This document shows positions 45,950 to 55,439 of a stretch of DNA of 58,947 nucleotides, in pieces. The translations under genes and the position numbers were made by a program. Positions within the stretch are counted from its first letter, which is position 1. Every line of letters starts with the position of its first letter. Under the pieces are notes generated by a model. It was not told the origin of the DNA. It made no database searches and saw nothing but the letters and a program-made list of their open reading frames with translations. Origin of the DNA: DATELY01 sp035276085 (GTDB lineage Bacteria > Pseudomonadota > Gammaproteobacteria > Steroidobacterales > Steroidobacteraceae); the NCBI GenBank assembly GCA_035276085.1, contig DATELY010000095.1:1-58947 (forward strand), in the 5' to 3' direction.

Positions 45950-47116
45950 ATGCATCGAGTCTTGATCCTGGGCGCGGGGAAGATCGGTTCTCTCATTGCA
46001 GGCCTGCTCGGCGAATCCGGCGCGTACGAAGTTCATCTCGGCGATGTGAATCTCGCCGTTGCCAGCGCCGTCGCCCAGGCGCATGGAATGCCCCACATCC
46101 ATGCCCATGCAGTGGATGCCCGCGATCCCAAGAGCCTGGATGAGCAGTTCGCAACCCGTCCGGTGGACGCGGTCATCTCGAGCCTGCCCTACCACTGCAA
46201 CGTCGAAGTCGCCGGGGCAGCGCGACGGGCCAACGTGCACTACTTCGATCTCACGGAAGACGTCGAGGTGACCCGTTTCGTCCGCCGCATCTCCGCAGGC
46301 TCCGCGCGCGCGTTCGTGCCGCAGTGTGGCCTTGCGCCAGGGTTCGTCTCGATCGCGGCGAATGAATTGATCCAGCACTTCGACGAGCTGCGCAGCGTCA
46401 AGTTGCGCGTGGGCGCCCTGCCCCAGCATCCGAACAACGTGCTGAAGTATTCGCTCACGTGGTCGACGGAAGGATTGATCAACGAGTACGGCAATCCCTG
46501 CGAAGCCATCAGCAACAATCGGCGCGTCGAGGTGCCGCCGCTGGAAGGGCTCGAGGAAATCGAGATCGACGGGACCTTGTACGAAGCCTTCAACACGTCG
46601 GGCGGTCTGGGCTCATTGGGCGAGACCTACGGCGAGCGCGTCCAGACCATGGACTACAAGACCATGCGCTACCCCGGCCACTGCGATCAGATGCGCCTGC
46701 TGATGAACGATCTGAAGCTCAATCAGGATCGCGGCACGCTCAAGCGCATTCTGGAGAACGCCGTGCCGCAGACCTTGCAGGACGTCGTGGTGATCTACGT
46801 GGCCGTGACCGGCAAACAGGATGGCGAGTTGCGGGAAGAAAACTACGTCAACAAAGTGTATCCGCAGCTGATTGCAAACCGTCTGTGGTCGGCGATCCAG
46901 GTAACGACGGCCTCGGGCATCTGCGCCGTGGTGGATCTGGTACTCACCCATCCGGATCGATATCGCGGCTTCGTGCGCCAGGAAGATTTCAGTCTCGTCA
47001 CGGTCATCGGCAATCGCTTTGGCCGTCACTATGCGCAGGGCGGCACGAAGGACATCTCCGCCCAGATCATCGTCAGCGGGCGCACGGGACACCAGCGCGT
47101 CGCGGGAGGTGCGTGA
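45950..47116 (+). CDS. Saccharopine dehydrogenase-family oxidoreductase (likely L-lysine 6-dehydrogenase)
   Basis: This 388-residue NAD(P)-dependent protein has an N-terminal Rossmann motif LILGAGKIGSLIAGLLG and the saccharopine dehydrogenase C-terminal domain. Its partner directly downstream is an ALDH7-type aldehyde dehydrogenase. A lysine 6-dehydrogenase would convert lysine to the semialdehyde/piperideine form that such an enzyme oxidises to 2-aminoadipate. That pathway is inferred from the pairing. A saccharopine-cleaving role is the alternative. The stop overlaps the next start (TGATG). Confidence 0.83.
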   Translation: MHRVLILGAGKIGSLIAGLLGESGAYEVHLGDVNLAVASAVAQAHGMPHIHAHAVDARDPKSLDEQFATRPVDAVISSLPYHCNVEVAGAARRANVHYFDLTEDVEVTRFVRRISAGSARAFVPQCGLAPGFVSIAANELIQHFDELRSVKLRVGALPQHPNNVLKYSLTWSTEGLINEYGNPCEAISNNRRVEVPPLEGLEEIEIDGTLYEAFNTSGGLGSLGETYGERVQTMDYKTMRYPGHCDQMRLLMNDLKLNQDRGTLKRILENAVPQTLQDVVVIYVAVTGKQDGELREENYVNKVYPQLIANRLWSAIQVTTASGICAVVDLVLTHPDRYRGFVRQEDFSLVTVIGNRFGRHYAQGGTKDISAQIIVSGRTGHQRVAGGA

Positions 47117-48645
47117 TGAAAGACGTACTGCAAGCACTCGGGTTGAGCGCGGACGCGCCGCAGCCAGGGGCCTGGTCCGGCGATGGTTGGCTCGCTTCGA
47201 GCGGCGCGCGCGTGATCGAATCGTCCAATCCCAGCTCGAACACGGTCATCGGTCGCGTGCAAAGCGCAACGGGCGCCGATCTGAATCGCATCGTCGAGTC
47301 ATCGCGCGCGGCATTTCATCAGTGGCGTCAAGTCCCGGCGCCGCAACGCGGCGAGATCATCCGGTTGATCGGAGCCGAGCTGCGGGAACACAAGGATGCA
47401 CTCGGCACGCTGGTCAGTCTGGAAACCGGCAAGATCAAAGCGGAAGGCACGGGCGAAGTGCAGGAGATGATCGACATCGCAGACTTTGCCGTCGGCCAGT
47501 CGCGCATGCTCTACGGCCGCACGATGCACTCCGAGCGACCGCAACATCGCATGTACGAACAGTGGCATCCGCTGGGCGTGGTCGGGATCATCAGCGCATT
47601 CAACTTTCCTGTCGCCGTGTGGTCGTGGAATGCGTTCCTCGCCGCCATCTGCGGCGATGTCTGCATCTGGAAGCCTTCACCGAAAGCACCGCTATGCGCC
47701 CTCGCCGTCCAGCGGCTGGTCAATCGAGTGCTCGAGCGAGCGAACATGCCACCGATCTTTCAATTGCTCATCACGGATGAGAATGCGGTGGCAGAGCAGC
47801 TCGTGGACGACCGGCGTGTCGATCTCGTCTCCTTCACGGGATCCACTGCCGTGGGGAAGCGAGTGGCAGAACGCGTTGCGGGTCGCCTCGGAAAGACGCT
47901 GCTCGAGCTCGGCGGCAACAACGCGATCATCGTCGATGAGTTCGCGGATCTGAATCTGGCCGTACCGTCGATCGTGTTCGGCGCGGTGGGCACAGCGGGC
48001 CAACGGTGCACGACCACGCGACGCGTGTTCGTACACGCAGCTCGTGCGGCAGAGCTCGAAGGACGATTGCTGCGTGCGTACCAGCAAGTGCAGATCGGAG
48101 ATCCGCTGGATCCCAAGACGCTGATGGGGCCGTTGATCGACGCGAACGCCGTTCAAAGCTACTTGCGCGCAGTCGATGCCGTGCGTGCCCAGGGCGGCAA
48201 GATCCTCTGTGGCGGCGAACGCATCGATCGGCCGGGACACTTCGTGCACCCGACCATCGTCCGTGCGAGCAACGCTTGGAGCATCGTGCAGACGGAAACC
48301 TTCGGGCCGATTCTCTATCTCATTCGGTTCGAATCGCTCGATGAGGCCATCGCGCTGCATAACCACGCGCACCACGGCCTGTCCTCCGCCATTTTCACGG
48401 ACCGGCTGCAGCATGCGGAGCGTTTCCTGTCGGTCGTGGGTAGCGATTGCGGCATCGCCAACGTCAACATCGGCACGTCAGGCGCGGAGATCGGTGGGGC
48501 GTTCGGTGGCGAGAAGGACACGGGCGGTGGACGCGAGTCCGGCTCCGATGCGTGGAAGGCGTACATGCGCCGGCAAACCAATACCATCAACTGGAGCCGT
48601 GAACTGCCCCTGGCGCAGGGCATCGATTTCAAAGTCGGCGTCTGA
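47116..48645 (+). CDS. ALDH7-type aldehyde dehydrogenase (aminoadipate-semialdehyde)
   Basis: This 509-residue aldehyde dehydrogenase belongs to the antiquitin (ALDH7) group. The catalytic Cys is in TAGQRCTTTRR at about 300, the general-base Glu in LELGGNNAIIV at about 262, and the typical C-terminal block FGGEKDTGGGRESGSDAWK follows. It probably oxidises 2-aminoadipate 6-semialdehyde in lysine catabolism. The ATG at 47116 shares a base with the preceding stop; frames further upstream are shadows. Confidence 0.92.
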   Translation: MKDVLQALGLSADAPQPGAWSGDGWLASSGARVIESSNPSSNTVIGRVQSATGADLNRIVESSRAAFHQWRQVPAPQRGEIIRLIGAELREHKDALGTLVSLETGKIKAEGTGEVQEMIDIADFAVGQSRMLYGRTMHSERPQHRMYEQWHPLGVVGIISAFNFPVAVWSWNAFLAAICGDVCIWKPSPKAPLCALAVQRLVNRVLERANMPPIFQLLITDENAVAEQLVDDRRVDLVSFTGSTAVGKRVAERVAGRLGKTLLELGGNNAIIVDEFADLNLAVPSIVFGAVGTAGQRCTTTRRVFVHAARAAELEGRLLRAYQQVQIGDPLDPKTLMGPLIDANAVQSYLRAVDAVRAQGGKILCGGERIDRPGHFVHPTIVRASNAWSIVQTETFGPILYLIRFESLDEAIALHNHAHHGLSSAIFTDRLQHAERFLSVVGSDCGIANVNIGTSGAEIGGAFGGEKDTGGGRESGSDAWKAYMRRQTNTINWSRELPLAQGIDFKVGV

Positions 48646-48720
48646 TGGCTGGCAGGGCCTGGTATTCGCGCGCACATTGCCAATGGCCGGCAACAACGGG
48701 TTGTGGCCTGTTGCGGTTCT

Positions 48721-48807
48721 CGGCCAGCTGGCTCGCTGGTCGGCTGGCCAGAAAGTCTGCAGTCGGTATTGGGCCTTCTGACCAGCAAGCCAGCAGACCA
48801 GCTAGCC
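48721..48807. repeat. Fold-back repeat B4
   Basis: The left arm (48721-48755) contains GCTGGTCGGCTGGCCAGAAAG. The inverted right arm (48774-48807) contains CCTTCTGACCAGCAAGCCAGC. The 18-base loop includes CTGCAGTCGG. It lies between the aldehyde dehydrogenase and the glycosyltransferase genes. The rest of this 216-bp gap shows nothing else coding. Confidence 0.87.
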
Positions 48808-48861
48808 CCCAGACCCGCCCCGAGGAGGTGCTGGACAAGATCGAAGCGCAGCAAACACCTC

Positions 48862-50106
48862 ATGGCGCGTGACCCGCGGCACGCAGCGCGCCTGCTCATC
48901 GTGACCGACACGACCGAGTTCTATCCGCCGTTCACGGGCGGCGGCACGGAGCGGCAGTTGAGCGAGTTGTCGTATGAGCTGGCGCGCGATGGAATCGACG
49001 TGAGCGCCGTCGCGCGGATCGGCGACCCGTCGCTCGTGCCGACGGACGCTGCCGCTGCCAGCTTTCCGATCGCTCATCTCGGTCCCGGCGGCGGCGCGAA
49101 GGGAGCGGGCTGGGCCACGTTGATCCCGAACGTCCTGTTCGTCATGCGTGTGTTTTGGTTCCTGGCGCGATATCGCGCTCGCTATGACGTCCTGCTCGTG
49201 TCGGGCTTCCGCCAGCTCGCATTACCCAGTGCGATCGTCGCGCGCCTCACGGACAAACGGTGCATCGTGCGCATCGAATCGGCGTGGGATCTGCAAGCCC
49301 GAGTGTCGGCGGAAAGCGAGGCTCGCATGGGACGCCACGGTCATCGCTTCGTGAGCCTTGCGATTCGCGCCGTGCGTCGTGCGGTGTTTCGCCTGGCCAA
49401 TCACACCGTTGCGTTCTCCGAGGAGATCCGCACGCAGCTGATCGAGATGGGCGCGCACGCCTCGAGGATTCGCCGGATACCGAATGGCGTCGACACTCAG
49501 CGCTTCGCGCCCACGCACGCCGCGACGAAACGCACGCTGCGCGTGCAGTTGGGACTGCCGCAGGACAAGACACTCTTCATCTTCACCGGACGCATCTGTC
49601 GCTCGAAAGGCGTCCTGGATCTGTTACGGCTCTGGCAAACGCTCGTGCACAGAAGCGATCTGCATCTGGTGCTCGTGGGTTCCGGCGCCGGCTCGCACGA
49701 CAACTGCGAGCCGCAAGCGCGCGAGCTCATGGCTGCGCATCCGCAGGCATTGACCATGACCGGCGGCGTCAACAACGTCGAGCAGTACCTCCAGGCATGC
49801 GACGCCTTCATCTTCCTGAGCCACTTCGAGGCGTTCAGCCTCTCCATCCTGGAAGCGCTCGCCACGGGGTTGCCCGCCATCGTGACCGACGTGGGCGGCG
49901 CGCGTGAAGTGATCCAACCGCATGCCTGGGGCACGATCGTGCCGGTTGAAGCGGATACAGCGCATCTGACGCGTGAGGTCGATTGGCTGCTATCACGGCA
50001 GCACGAGTGGCCGACCCTGGGCCGACTCGCTCGCGAAGCCGTCGTCGATCGTTACAGCATGGCTGCCGTTGCACGGCGCTACGCCGCGCTCATCCAAGGC
50101 GCATGA
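48862..50106 (+). CDS. GT4 family glycosyltransferase
   Basis: This 414-residue GT-B enzyme has the N-terminal FYPPFTGGGTERQLSELSYE, FTGRICRSKGVLDLLRLW, and the C-terminal LEALATGLPAIVTDVGGAREV of GT4. The ATG at 48862 was chosen because frames upstream translate repeat B4; no strong ribosome site is visible. It overlaps the flippase gene by four bases, so the pair may handle one lipid-linked glycan. Confidence 0.87.
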   Translation: MARDPRHAARLLIVTDTTEFYPPFTGGGTERQLSELSYELARDGIDVSAVARIGDPSLVPTDAAAASFPIAHLGPGGGAKGAGWATLIPNVLFVMRVFWFLARYRARYDVLLVSGFRQLALPSAIVARLTDKRCIVRIESAWDLQARVSAESEARMGRHGHRFVSLAIRAVRRAVFRLANHTVAFSEEIRTQLIEMGAHASRIRRIPNGVDTQRFAPTHAATKRTLRVQLGLPQDKTLFIFTGRICRSKGVLDLLRLWQTLVHRSDLHLVLVGSGAGSHDNCEPQARELMAAHPQALTMTGGVNNVEQYLQACDAFIFLSHFEAFSLSILEALATGLPAIVTDVGGAREVIQPHAWGTIVPVEADTAHLTREVDWLLSRQHEWPTLGRLAREAVVDRYSMAAVARRYAALIQGA

Positions 50107-51521
50107 AAACTTCGATCAATGCGGTCTGGATGGTGGGCGCGCGCGTAACGGCGGATATCGCGAGCTTCCTGTTGTTCGTCGCCATCTCGCGCAGCTTCGG
50201 CCCCGAGGGCATCGGCACCTACTCCTACGGCTTTGCCATCGCGACGTTGGTGTTCGTGGTCGGCGCGCTCGGCATCGATGCGTACGGCATTCGCGAATAC
50301 GTGCGTTCGCCGGTGCCGCAGCGGCCGGATCTGCTCGCGGAATTGTTGGGCGCACAGATCGGCATACTCGGACCGATCATCGTCGTGCTCTGCGTGTACG
50401 TGTGGCTGACGGCCGAGTCGCGCATGACGGTTGGCGTGATCGCGGTCCTGAGCGTGTATCAGTACGCGGTAGCACTGACGCGCACGTTGTTCATTCCCGC
50501 GAATGCCCATCTCGAGATGCGTGGCCCGGCCATCATCGAGCTCAGCTCGCGGTTGCTGGCGATTGGCTGCGCAATCGTTTCCATCACGCTCGCTCACGCG
50601 CCCCTGCTGCTCGCACTGTGCGGCTTTCCGCTTGCGGGCGCGGTCCTCGTGATGGCTGCGATCTCGTCCGCACGGCGCTTCGGCGGTGAGCTCAGGATCG
50701 CGGCGCGATGGCCTGCGATCCGGGCGCGACTGCAGCGGCTGTGGTCGTTCGCAGCCGCTGAAGCGCTCGTACAGGTGTTCGTGCGGATCGGGCTCGTGAC
50801 GCTCACGCTCGTCGTGGGCACCGCAGCCGCCGGTCTGTACGCAACCGGGTTGAAGTTCGTCGAGATCGCGCTCATGCCGCTCATCTTCGCGGGTCTGGCC
50901 GTGTATCCGAAGCTGAGCAGCCTTGCGACATCGAATCGGATCGAATTCCAACAGCTTTCCGGCCAGTTCCTGCTCGCGGCGGTGGCGCTGACCGGTCTGG
51001 TGATGTGGGGGCTCTATTTCATCGTGCCCCTGATTCTCGTGCCGCTGCTGGGAGCGCGGTTCGAGCCGACGATTCCTGTGCTGCAGCAGATGACCCCTCT
51101 TGCGTTGGTACAAGCCGGCGAAGTCGTGCTCGTGCGCCTGTTATTGGCATCCGACCTGCAGATCTCGCGCCTGCGCATCCTGGCGGGCTGCACGGTGCTC
51201 AATATCGCGGCGACGATTGCCCTCGCCCCTCACTGGCATATCTCCGGTGCCATCGCAGCGAACGTTGCTGCGTTGTTCGTCCTGGACCTTTTCTATACAC
51301 GTGCACTGCCCGCTGCAGTCAAAGGCACCGTCAAACGCAATGCATTCGCGCTATTGACCGCGTTACTCGCAGCCAGTGCGCTGACATGGCTCGCTCACCG
51401 GTGGGCATGGCCCTACTGGTTGAGCGCCGCAGCTGCGCTCTCGGCCTTTGCGGTGGTCGCTGGCGTGTGTCACTTCGCCTTGCGAAACGCGACAGGCGAC
51501 GCACGCGTGGCACTCTCATAG
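50103..51521 (+). CDS. Polysaccharide flippase (Wzx-like, MOP superfamily)
   Basis: This 472-residue inner-membrane protein has about twelve hydrophobic segments and starts MKTSINAVWMVGARVTADIASF, as in Wzx and other MOP exporters. It should translocate a polyprenyl-linked oligosaccharide to the periplasm. No polymerase or ligase gene is adjacent, so the pair with the GT4 stands alone here. The ATG overlaps the preceding stop as ATGA. The stop converges on hrpA with a 26-bp gap. Confidence 0.88.
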   Translation: MKTSINAVWMVGARVTADIASFLLFVAISRSFGPEGIGTYSYGFAIATLVFVVGALGIDAYGIREYVRSPVPQRPDLLAELLGAQIGILGPIIVVLCVYVWLTAESRMTVGVIAVLSVYQYAVALTRTLFIPANAHLEMRGPAIIELSSRLLAIGCAIVSITLAHAPLLLALCGFPLAGAVLVMAAISSARRFGGELRIAARWPAIRARLQRLWSFAAAEALVQVFVRIGLVTLTLVVGTAAAGLYATGLKFVEIALMPLIFAGLAVYPKLSSLATSNRIEFQQLSGQFLLAAVALTGLVMWGLYFIVPLILVPLLGARFEPTIPVLQQMTPLALVQAGEVVLVRLLLASDLQISRLRILAGCTVLNIAATIALAPHWHISGAIAANVAALFVLDLFYTRALPAAVKGTVKRNAFALLTALLAASALTWLAHRWAWPYWLSAAAALSAFAVVAGVCHFALRNATGDARVALS

Positions 51522-51547
51522 GTGCGCTGCCGCGTTAATCCGCAACA

Positions 51548-54500
51548 TCAGCGTCCCGCGGCAATCGCGAGCTGCAGCTGCTCCTGCAAGCGCTTCTCCG
51601 AAACGGGCACCGACGTCCTCAGATCCTGGGCGAAGAGGGACACGCGGAACTCTTCGATCATGAACTGCAACCGTTCGAGCTCCGGATCGGGGCGCGGACG
51701 CGTCTTGTCCTGCCGCAGCCGTTGCCAGGCATCGACGAACGGTCGCAGCTTCGCGGTCAGCTCCTGGTCGCGTTTCAGATTGCCGGCGAGTTTCTGCAGC
51801 CGGCGACTCAGTGCCTTCATGTATCGAGGCAGATGCGCCCACAGTGACGGAGGAATCGACTGCGGATATCCGGCCGGCAGCAACCCTGCCAACTGCGCGT
51901 CCACGTCGAGGCGCGTCGACGGCGGGACGGCATTGCCACTCAACACTTGACGTACGGTGCGCAGCTCGGTGGCGATCGCAAGCGTGTGAGCCACGAGCTT
52001 GTCGATTGCGTCGCCGAGATTCGGACGGCCGCGCGCAACCAACGCTTCGAACTGATCTCGCGAGCGGGGCAACGGTGCAGCATCCGGCAGGAACACGTCC
52101 TGGAACGTGCGCAGCGCCAACGCGTCCGGCAGTGGCTGCGACGTCGGCAATAACTGCCCCAGCAGCACCAACTCACGGTGATCTGCAAAACGCTTGCGCG
52201 CGAACTTGTGTTGCTCGGGCAGCGCCAGCAACAACAGCCGCAGGATGCCCGCTTGCGTGAGCGCCTCTGCCTGGGCAAGCGTCTTCGCTTCGCGCACGAC
52301 GACGCCGGTGCCGCGATCCTCGAGGGCGGGGTGCGTCGTGTACTTCAGACCGGCACGCTCGACTGTGACCTGCTCCGGCAACTCACCGAAATCCCAGCCC
52401 CGATGCACACTGGGCGGCGCGGCCGCTTCGGTTGCAGTGATCGCATTACGCGTTGTGCGCCTGACACTGCCCAGCTCGCGACCTTCGCTCAACACCGCGC
52501 CACTCAGATCCGTGACCCGCAGGTTCATGCGCAGATGATCCGGCAGCGCCAGTGCGGCGACGTCATCGCGCGTCAACGGTTTACCGGCCGCACGCGAAAC
52601 CCATTGCGCGAGCGCTGCAAAAAAATCGGCCTGCTCGTCGAGCTCGCGCGCGGCTTGCTGAGCATGGTCCGGCACCGGCACGAACTGCTTGCGCAGGTCC
52701 TTGGGCAGGGCGCGCAACACCGCGGTGATCTTTTCGCTACGCCAACCCGGGATCAGCCATGCAAGTCGCCCCGGATCGGCCGCGTTCAGCAGCGGCTCGG
52801 GAATGACCAGCGTCACGCCGTCATCCGCCGCACCCGGCTCGAAGCGGTAGCGCAAGGGCAGGCGATTACCCGCGATCTCCCACGTGTCGGGATAGTCCTC
52901 GCTGTTCAGCTCGGGAACACCGCGACGCATGAAATCGCTGCGCCTGGCATGCAAAGTCGCATCCGCCTGCGGTGTGTCCTTGCGCCAGCGCTCGAATGCC
53001 GCCGCGGAGTGCACGTGACCTGGAAGCCGTGCGAGATAGAACTCCACCAGCGCCTCATCATCGATCAGGATGTCGCGACGGCGCACTTTCGCTTCCATCG
53101 TCTCGATCTCGGCACGAACCTTCGCGTTGTGCTCCACAGGGGATGCACGTACGCGCGAGCGCCGCTCGACCAACGCTTCGCGCACGAAGATCTGTCGCGC
53201 CGCTTCGGGCTCGACATTCGCGTAGTTCACGCGACGACGTACGCTCAACGTCAACCCGTAAAGCGAAGTGGACTCGTAGGCTGCGACGAATCCTCTGTCT
53301 TCGACCCAGTGCGGCTCGGCATAGGCGCGCTTCAATAGATGCGCGCCGGCCGCCTCGATCCAGTGCGGTTCCACCGCAGCGATCATGCGTGCGTACAGCC
53401 GCGTCGTCTCGACCAGGCTGCCAGCCACAACCCATTTCGGGGGCTTCGAAGCCAGTGGCGTTCCCGGAGCGATGACGAAACGCGTGCCACGCGCCCCCTC
53501 GTATTCGCGTCGCTCGTCGAGCGCGCCGATGTTGCCCAGGAAGCCCGTGAGGATGGCCTGATGCAGTTCGTCGTACTTGGCATCGATCTGATTCGGTCGC
53601 AGCTCGAGCTCATCGATCATGTCGCTGAGCTGCGCATGCAGGTCCTGCCACTCGCGCATGCGCAGGGTCGAGAGAAAGCTTTCGCGGCACCAGCGGCGCA
53701 GTTGATTGCCGGAGAGCGCTTCCGACTGGGTTTGATAAGCCTTCCACAGATTCAACACCGTGACGAAATCGGAACGCGGATCGGCGAATTGCGCATGCTG
53801 TGCATCCGCTTGCGCCTGCGCATCGGCGGGCCGATCGCGAGGGTCCTGGATCGCAAGGAAGGCCGCAATGATCAGCATCTCCCGCAAGGCATTCTGATGT
53901 GCCGCGGCAATGAGCATGCGCGCAAGCCGCGGATCGAGCGGCAATGACGCGATCTGTCGCCCCAGCGCCGTGACTTCCTTGTGCTCGTCGACCGCCTTGA
54001 GCTCCTGCAGCAAGCGATAGCCGTCGTTGATCTGGCGCGTGTCCGGCGGATCGACGAACGGAAACTCATCCGGCGTTCCCAGATGCAACGCCGCCATCTG
54101 CAGGATCACGCTCGCCAGATTCGTGCGCAGCACTTCGGGCGGAGTGAACGGCGGACGGAGGTTGAAGTCATCCTCGTCGTACAGACGAAGGCAGATGCCT
54201 TCGCTCTCGCGCCCGCAACGTCCCTTGCGCTGATCCGCGCTCGCTTGCGAGATAGGTTCGATCGGCAAGCGCTGCACCTTGCCGCGCACGCTGTAGCGAC
54301 TGATGCGCGCCAGCCCCGAATCGATCACGTAGCGAATGCCTGGGACCGTCAGCGAGGTTTCCGCCACGTTCGTTGCCAGCACGATGCGGCGGGCGCTGTG
54401 GCCTTCGAAGATGCGCTCCTGTTCACCCGTGGAAAGGCGCGAGTACAGAGGCAGCACTTCGGTGTGCTGCAACCGTGCCTTCGTCAACACATCGGCGGTT

Positions 54501-55432
54501 TCGCGGATCTGCTTCTCGCCCGGCAGGAACACGAGAATGTCGCCGCGCCCGTGAGCGTCTCGATCCAGCTCGCGCACGCCGGCCAGCACACCTTCGCTCA
54601 ATGACAGCTCGCGTTCGTCGTCATCGCCGAGCAGGGGTCGATAGCGCACTTCCACCGGGTAACTGCGGCCGGAGACTTCGATGATGGGCGCGCCGCCGAA
54701 GAATGTGGCAAAGCGCTGCGGATCGATGGTTGCCGACGTCACGATGAGCCTCAGATCGGGCCGGCGCGGCAACAACCGTTTCAGGATGCCCAGCAGGAAA
54801 TCGATGTTGAGACTGCGTTCGTGCGCCTCGTCGAGAATGAGCGTGTCGTAACGACGCAGATCGGGGTCCTGCTCGATCTCGCGCAGCAGGATGCCATCGG
54901 TCATCAACTTGACCCGTGTATCCGGGCCCGTGCGGTCGTTGAAGCGCACTTGATAGCCGACCGCGGACCCGACGGTGGTACCCAGCTCAGTGGCCAACCG
55001 CGCCGCCAGCGCGCGTGCCGCGATGCGCCGAGGTTGCGTGTGCCCGATCAGTCCTCGCGCACCGCGGCCGGCGTGCAAACAGATCTTGGGCAGCTGGGTG
55101 GTCTTGCCGGAGCCGGTGGCACCGCAAACGACGACGATTTGATGCTCGGTCAGTGCGCGCTCGATTTCTTCACGATGCGCGGCGATCGGCAAATCGGGAT
55201 CGCTGTCGAGCCGCAACGGCACAGACTTCAGGCGCTGCACCCGTTCGATCGATTGCGTGACATCGGCGGAGAGCTTCGCGAGCGCGCGCTGATGCTCGGC
55301 ATCGATGCGGCGATGACGCGCCAGGCGCTCCAACTCGCGCGCGAATCGAGGTTGATCGCTGAGACGCGCTGCGGCGAGCAAATCGCGGAGCTGCGCCAGC
55401 GTCGGCGACGCCATCGTCGGGGCAGAATCCAT
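51548..55432 (-). CDS. hrpA: ATP-dependent RNA helicase HrpA (DEAH)
   Basis: This 1294-residue DEAH-box helicase has Walker A GATGSGKTTQLPK at about 103-115, the DEAH box LDEAHERSLN at about 200, and the GRCGRESEGICLRLY region of motif VI. A long C-terminal part is typical of HrpA. It acts on mRNA and, as known in E. coli, on stalled ribosomes. The start could be 55432 or 55414; 55432 lies eight bases after the phoQ-like stop, so the three genes may be co-transcribed. Confidence 0.96.
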   Translation of the reverse strand: MDSAPTMASPTLAQLRDLLAAARLSDQPRFARELERLARHRRIDAEHQRALAKLSADVTQSIERVQRLKSVPLRLDSDPDLPIAAHREEIERALTEHQIVVVCGATGSGKTTQLPKICLHAGRGARGLIGHTQPRRIAARALAARLATELGTTVGSAVGYQVRFNDRTGPDTRVKLMTDGILLREIEQDPDLRRYDTLILDEAHERSLNIDFLLGILKRLLPRRPDLRLIVTSATIDPQRFATFFGGAPIIEVSGRSYPVEVRYRPLLGDDDERELSLSEGVLAGVRELDRDAHGRGDILVFLPGEKQIRETADVLTKARLQHTEVLPLYSRLSTGEQERIFEGHSARRIVLATNVAETSLTVPGIRYVIDSGLARISRYSVRGKVQRLPIEPISQASADQRKGRCGRESEGICLRLYDEDDFNLRPPFTPPEVLRTNLASVILQMAALHLGTPDEFPFVDPPDTRQINDGYRLLQELKAVDEHKEVTALGRQIASLPLDPRLARMLIAAAHQNALREMLIIAAFLAIQDPRDRPADAQAQADAQHAQFADPRSDFVTVLNLWKAYQTQSEALSGNQLRRWCRESFLSTLRMREWQDLHAQLSDMIDELELRPNQIDAKYDELHQAILTGFLGNIGALDERREYEGARGTRFVIAPGTPLASKPPKWVVAGSLVETTRLYARMIAAVEPHWIEAAGAHLLKRAYAEPHWVEDRGFVAAYESTSLYGLTLSVRRRVNYANVEPEAARQIFVREALVERRSRVRASPVEHNAKVRAEIETMEAKVRRRDILIDDEALVEFYLARLPGHVHSAAAFERWRKDTPQADATLHARRSDFMRRGVPELNSEDYPDTWEIAGNRLPLRYRFEPGAADDGVTLVIPEPLLNAADPGRLAWLIPGWRSEKITAVLRALPKDLRKQFVPVPDHAQQAARELDEQADFFAALAQWVSRAAGKPLTRDDVAALALPDHLRMNLRVTDLSGAVLSEGRELGSVRRTTRNAITATEAAAPPSVHRGWDFGELPEQVTVERAGLKYTTHPALEDRGTGVVVREAKTLAQAEALTQAGILRLLLLALPEQHKFARKRFADHRELVLLGQLLPTSQPLPDALALRTFQDVFLPDAAPLPRSRDQFEALVARGRPNLGDAIDKLVAHTLAIATELRTVRQVLSGNAVPPSTRLDVDAQLAGLLPAGYPQSIPPSLWAHLPRYMKALSRRLQKLAGNLKRDQELTAKLRPFVDAWQRLRQDKTRPRPDPELERLQFMIEEFRVSLFAQDLRTSVPVSEKRLQEQLQLAIAAGR

Positions 55433-55439
55433 CGTCGTA

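Noticed and set aside
46459..47115. N-terminal extension of the aldehyde dehydrogenase
   Set aside because: The frame is open but lies wholly inside the saccharopine dehydrogenase-like gene. The family start is at 47116, coupled as TGATG.
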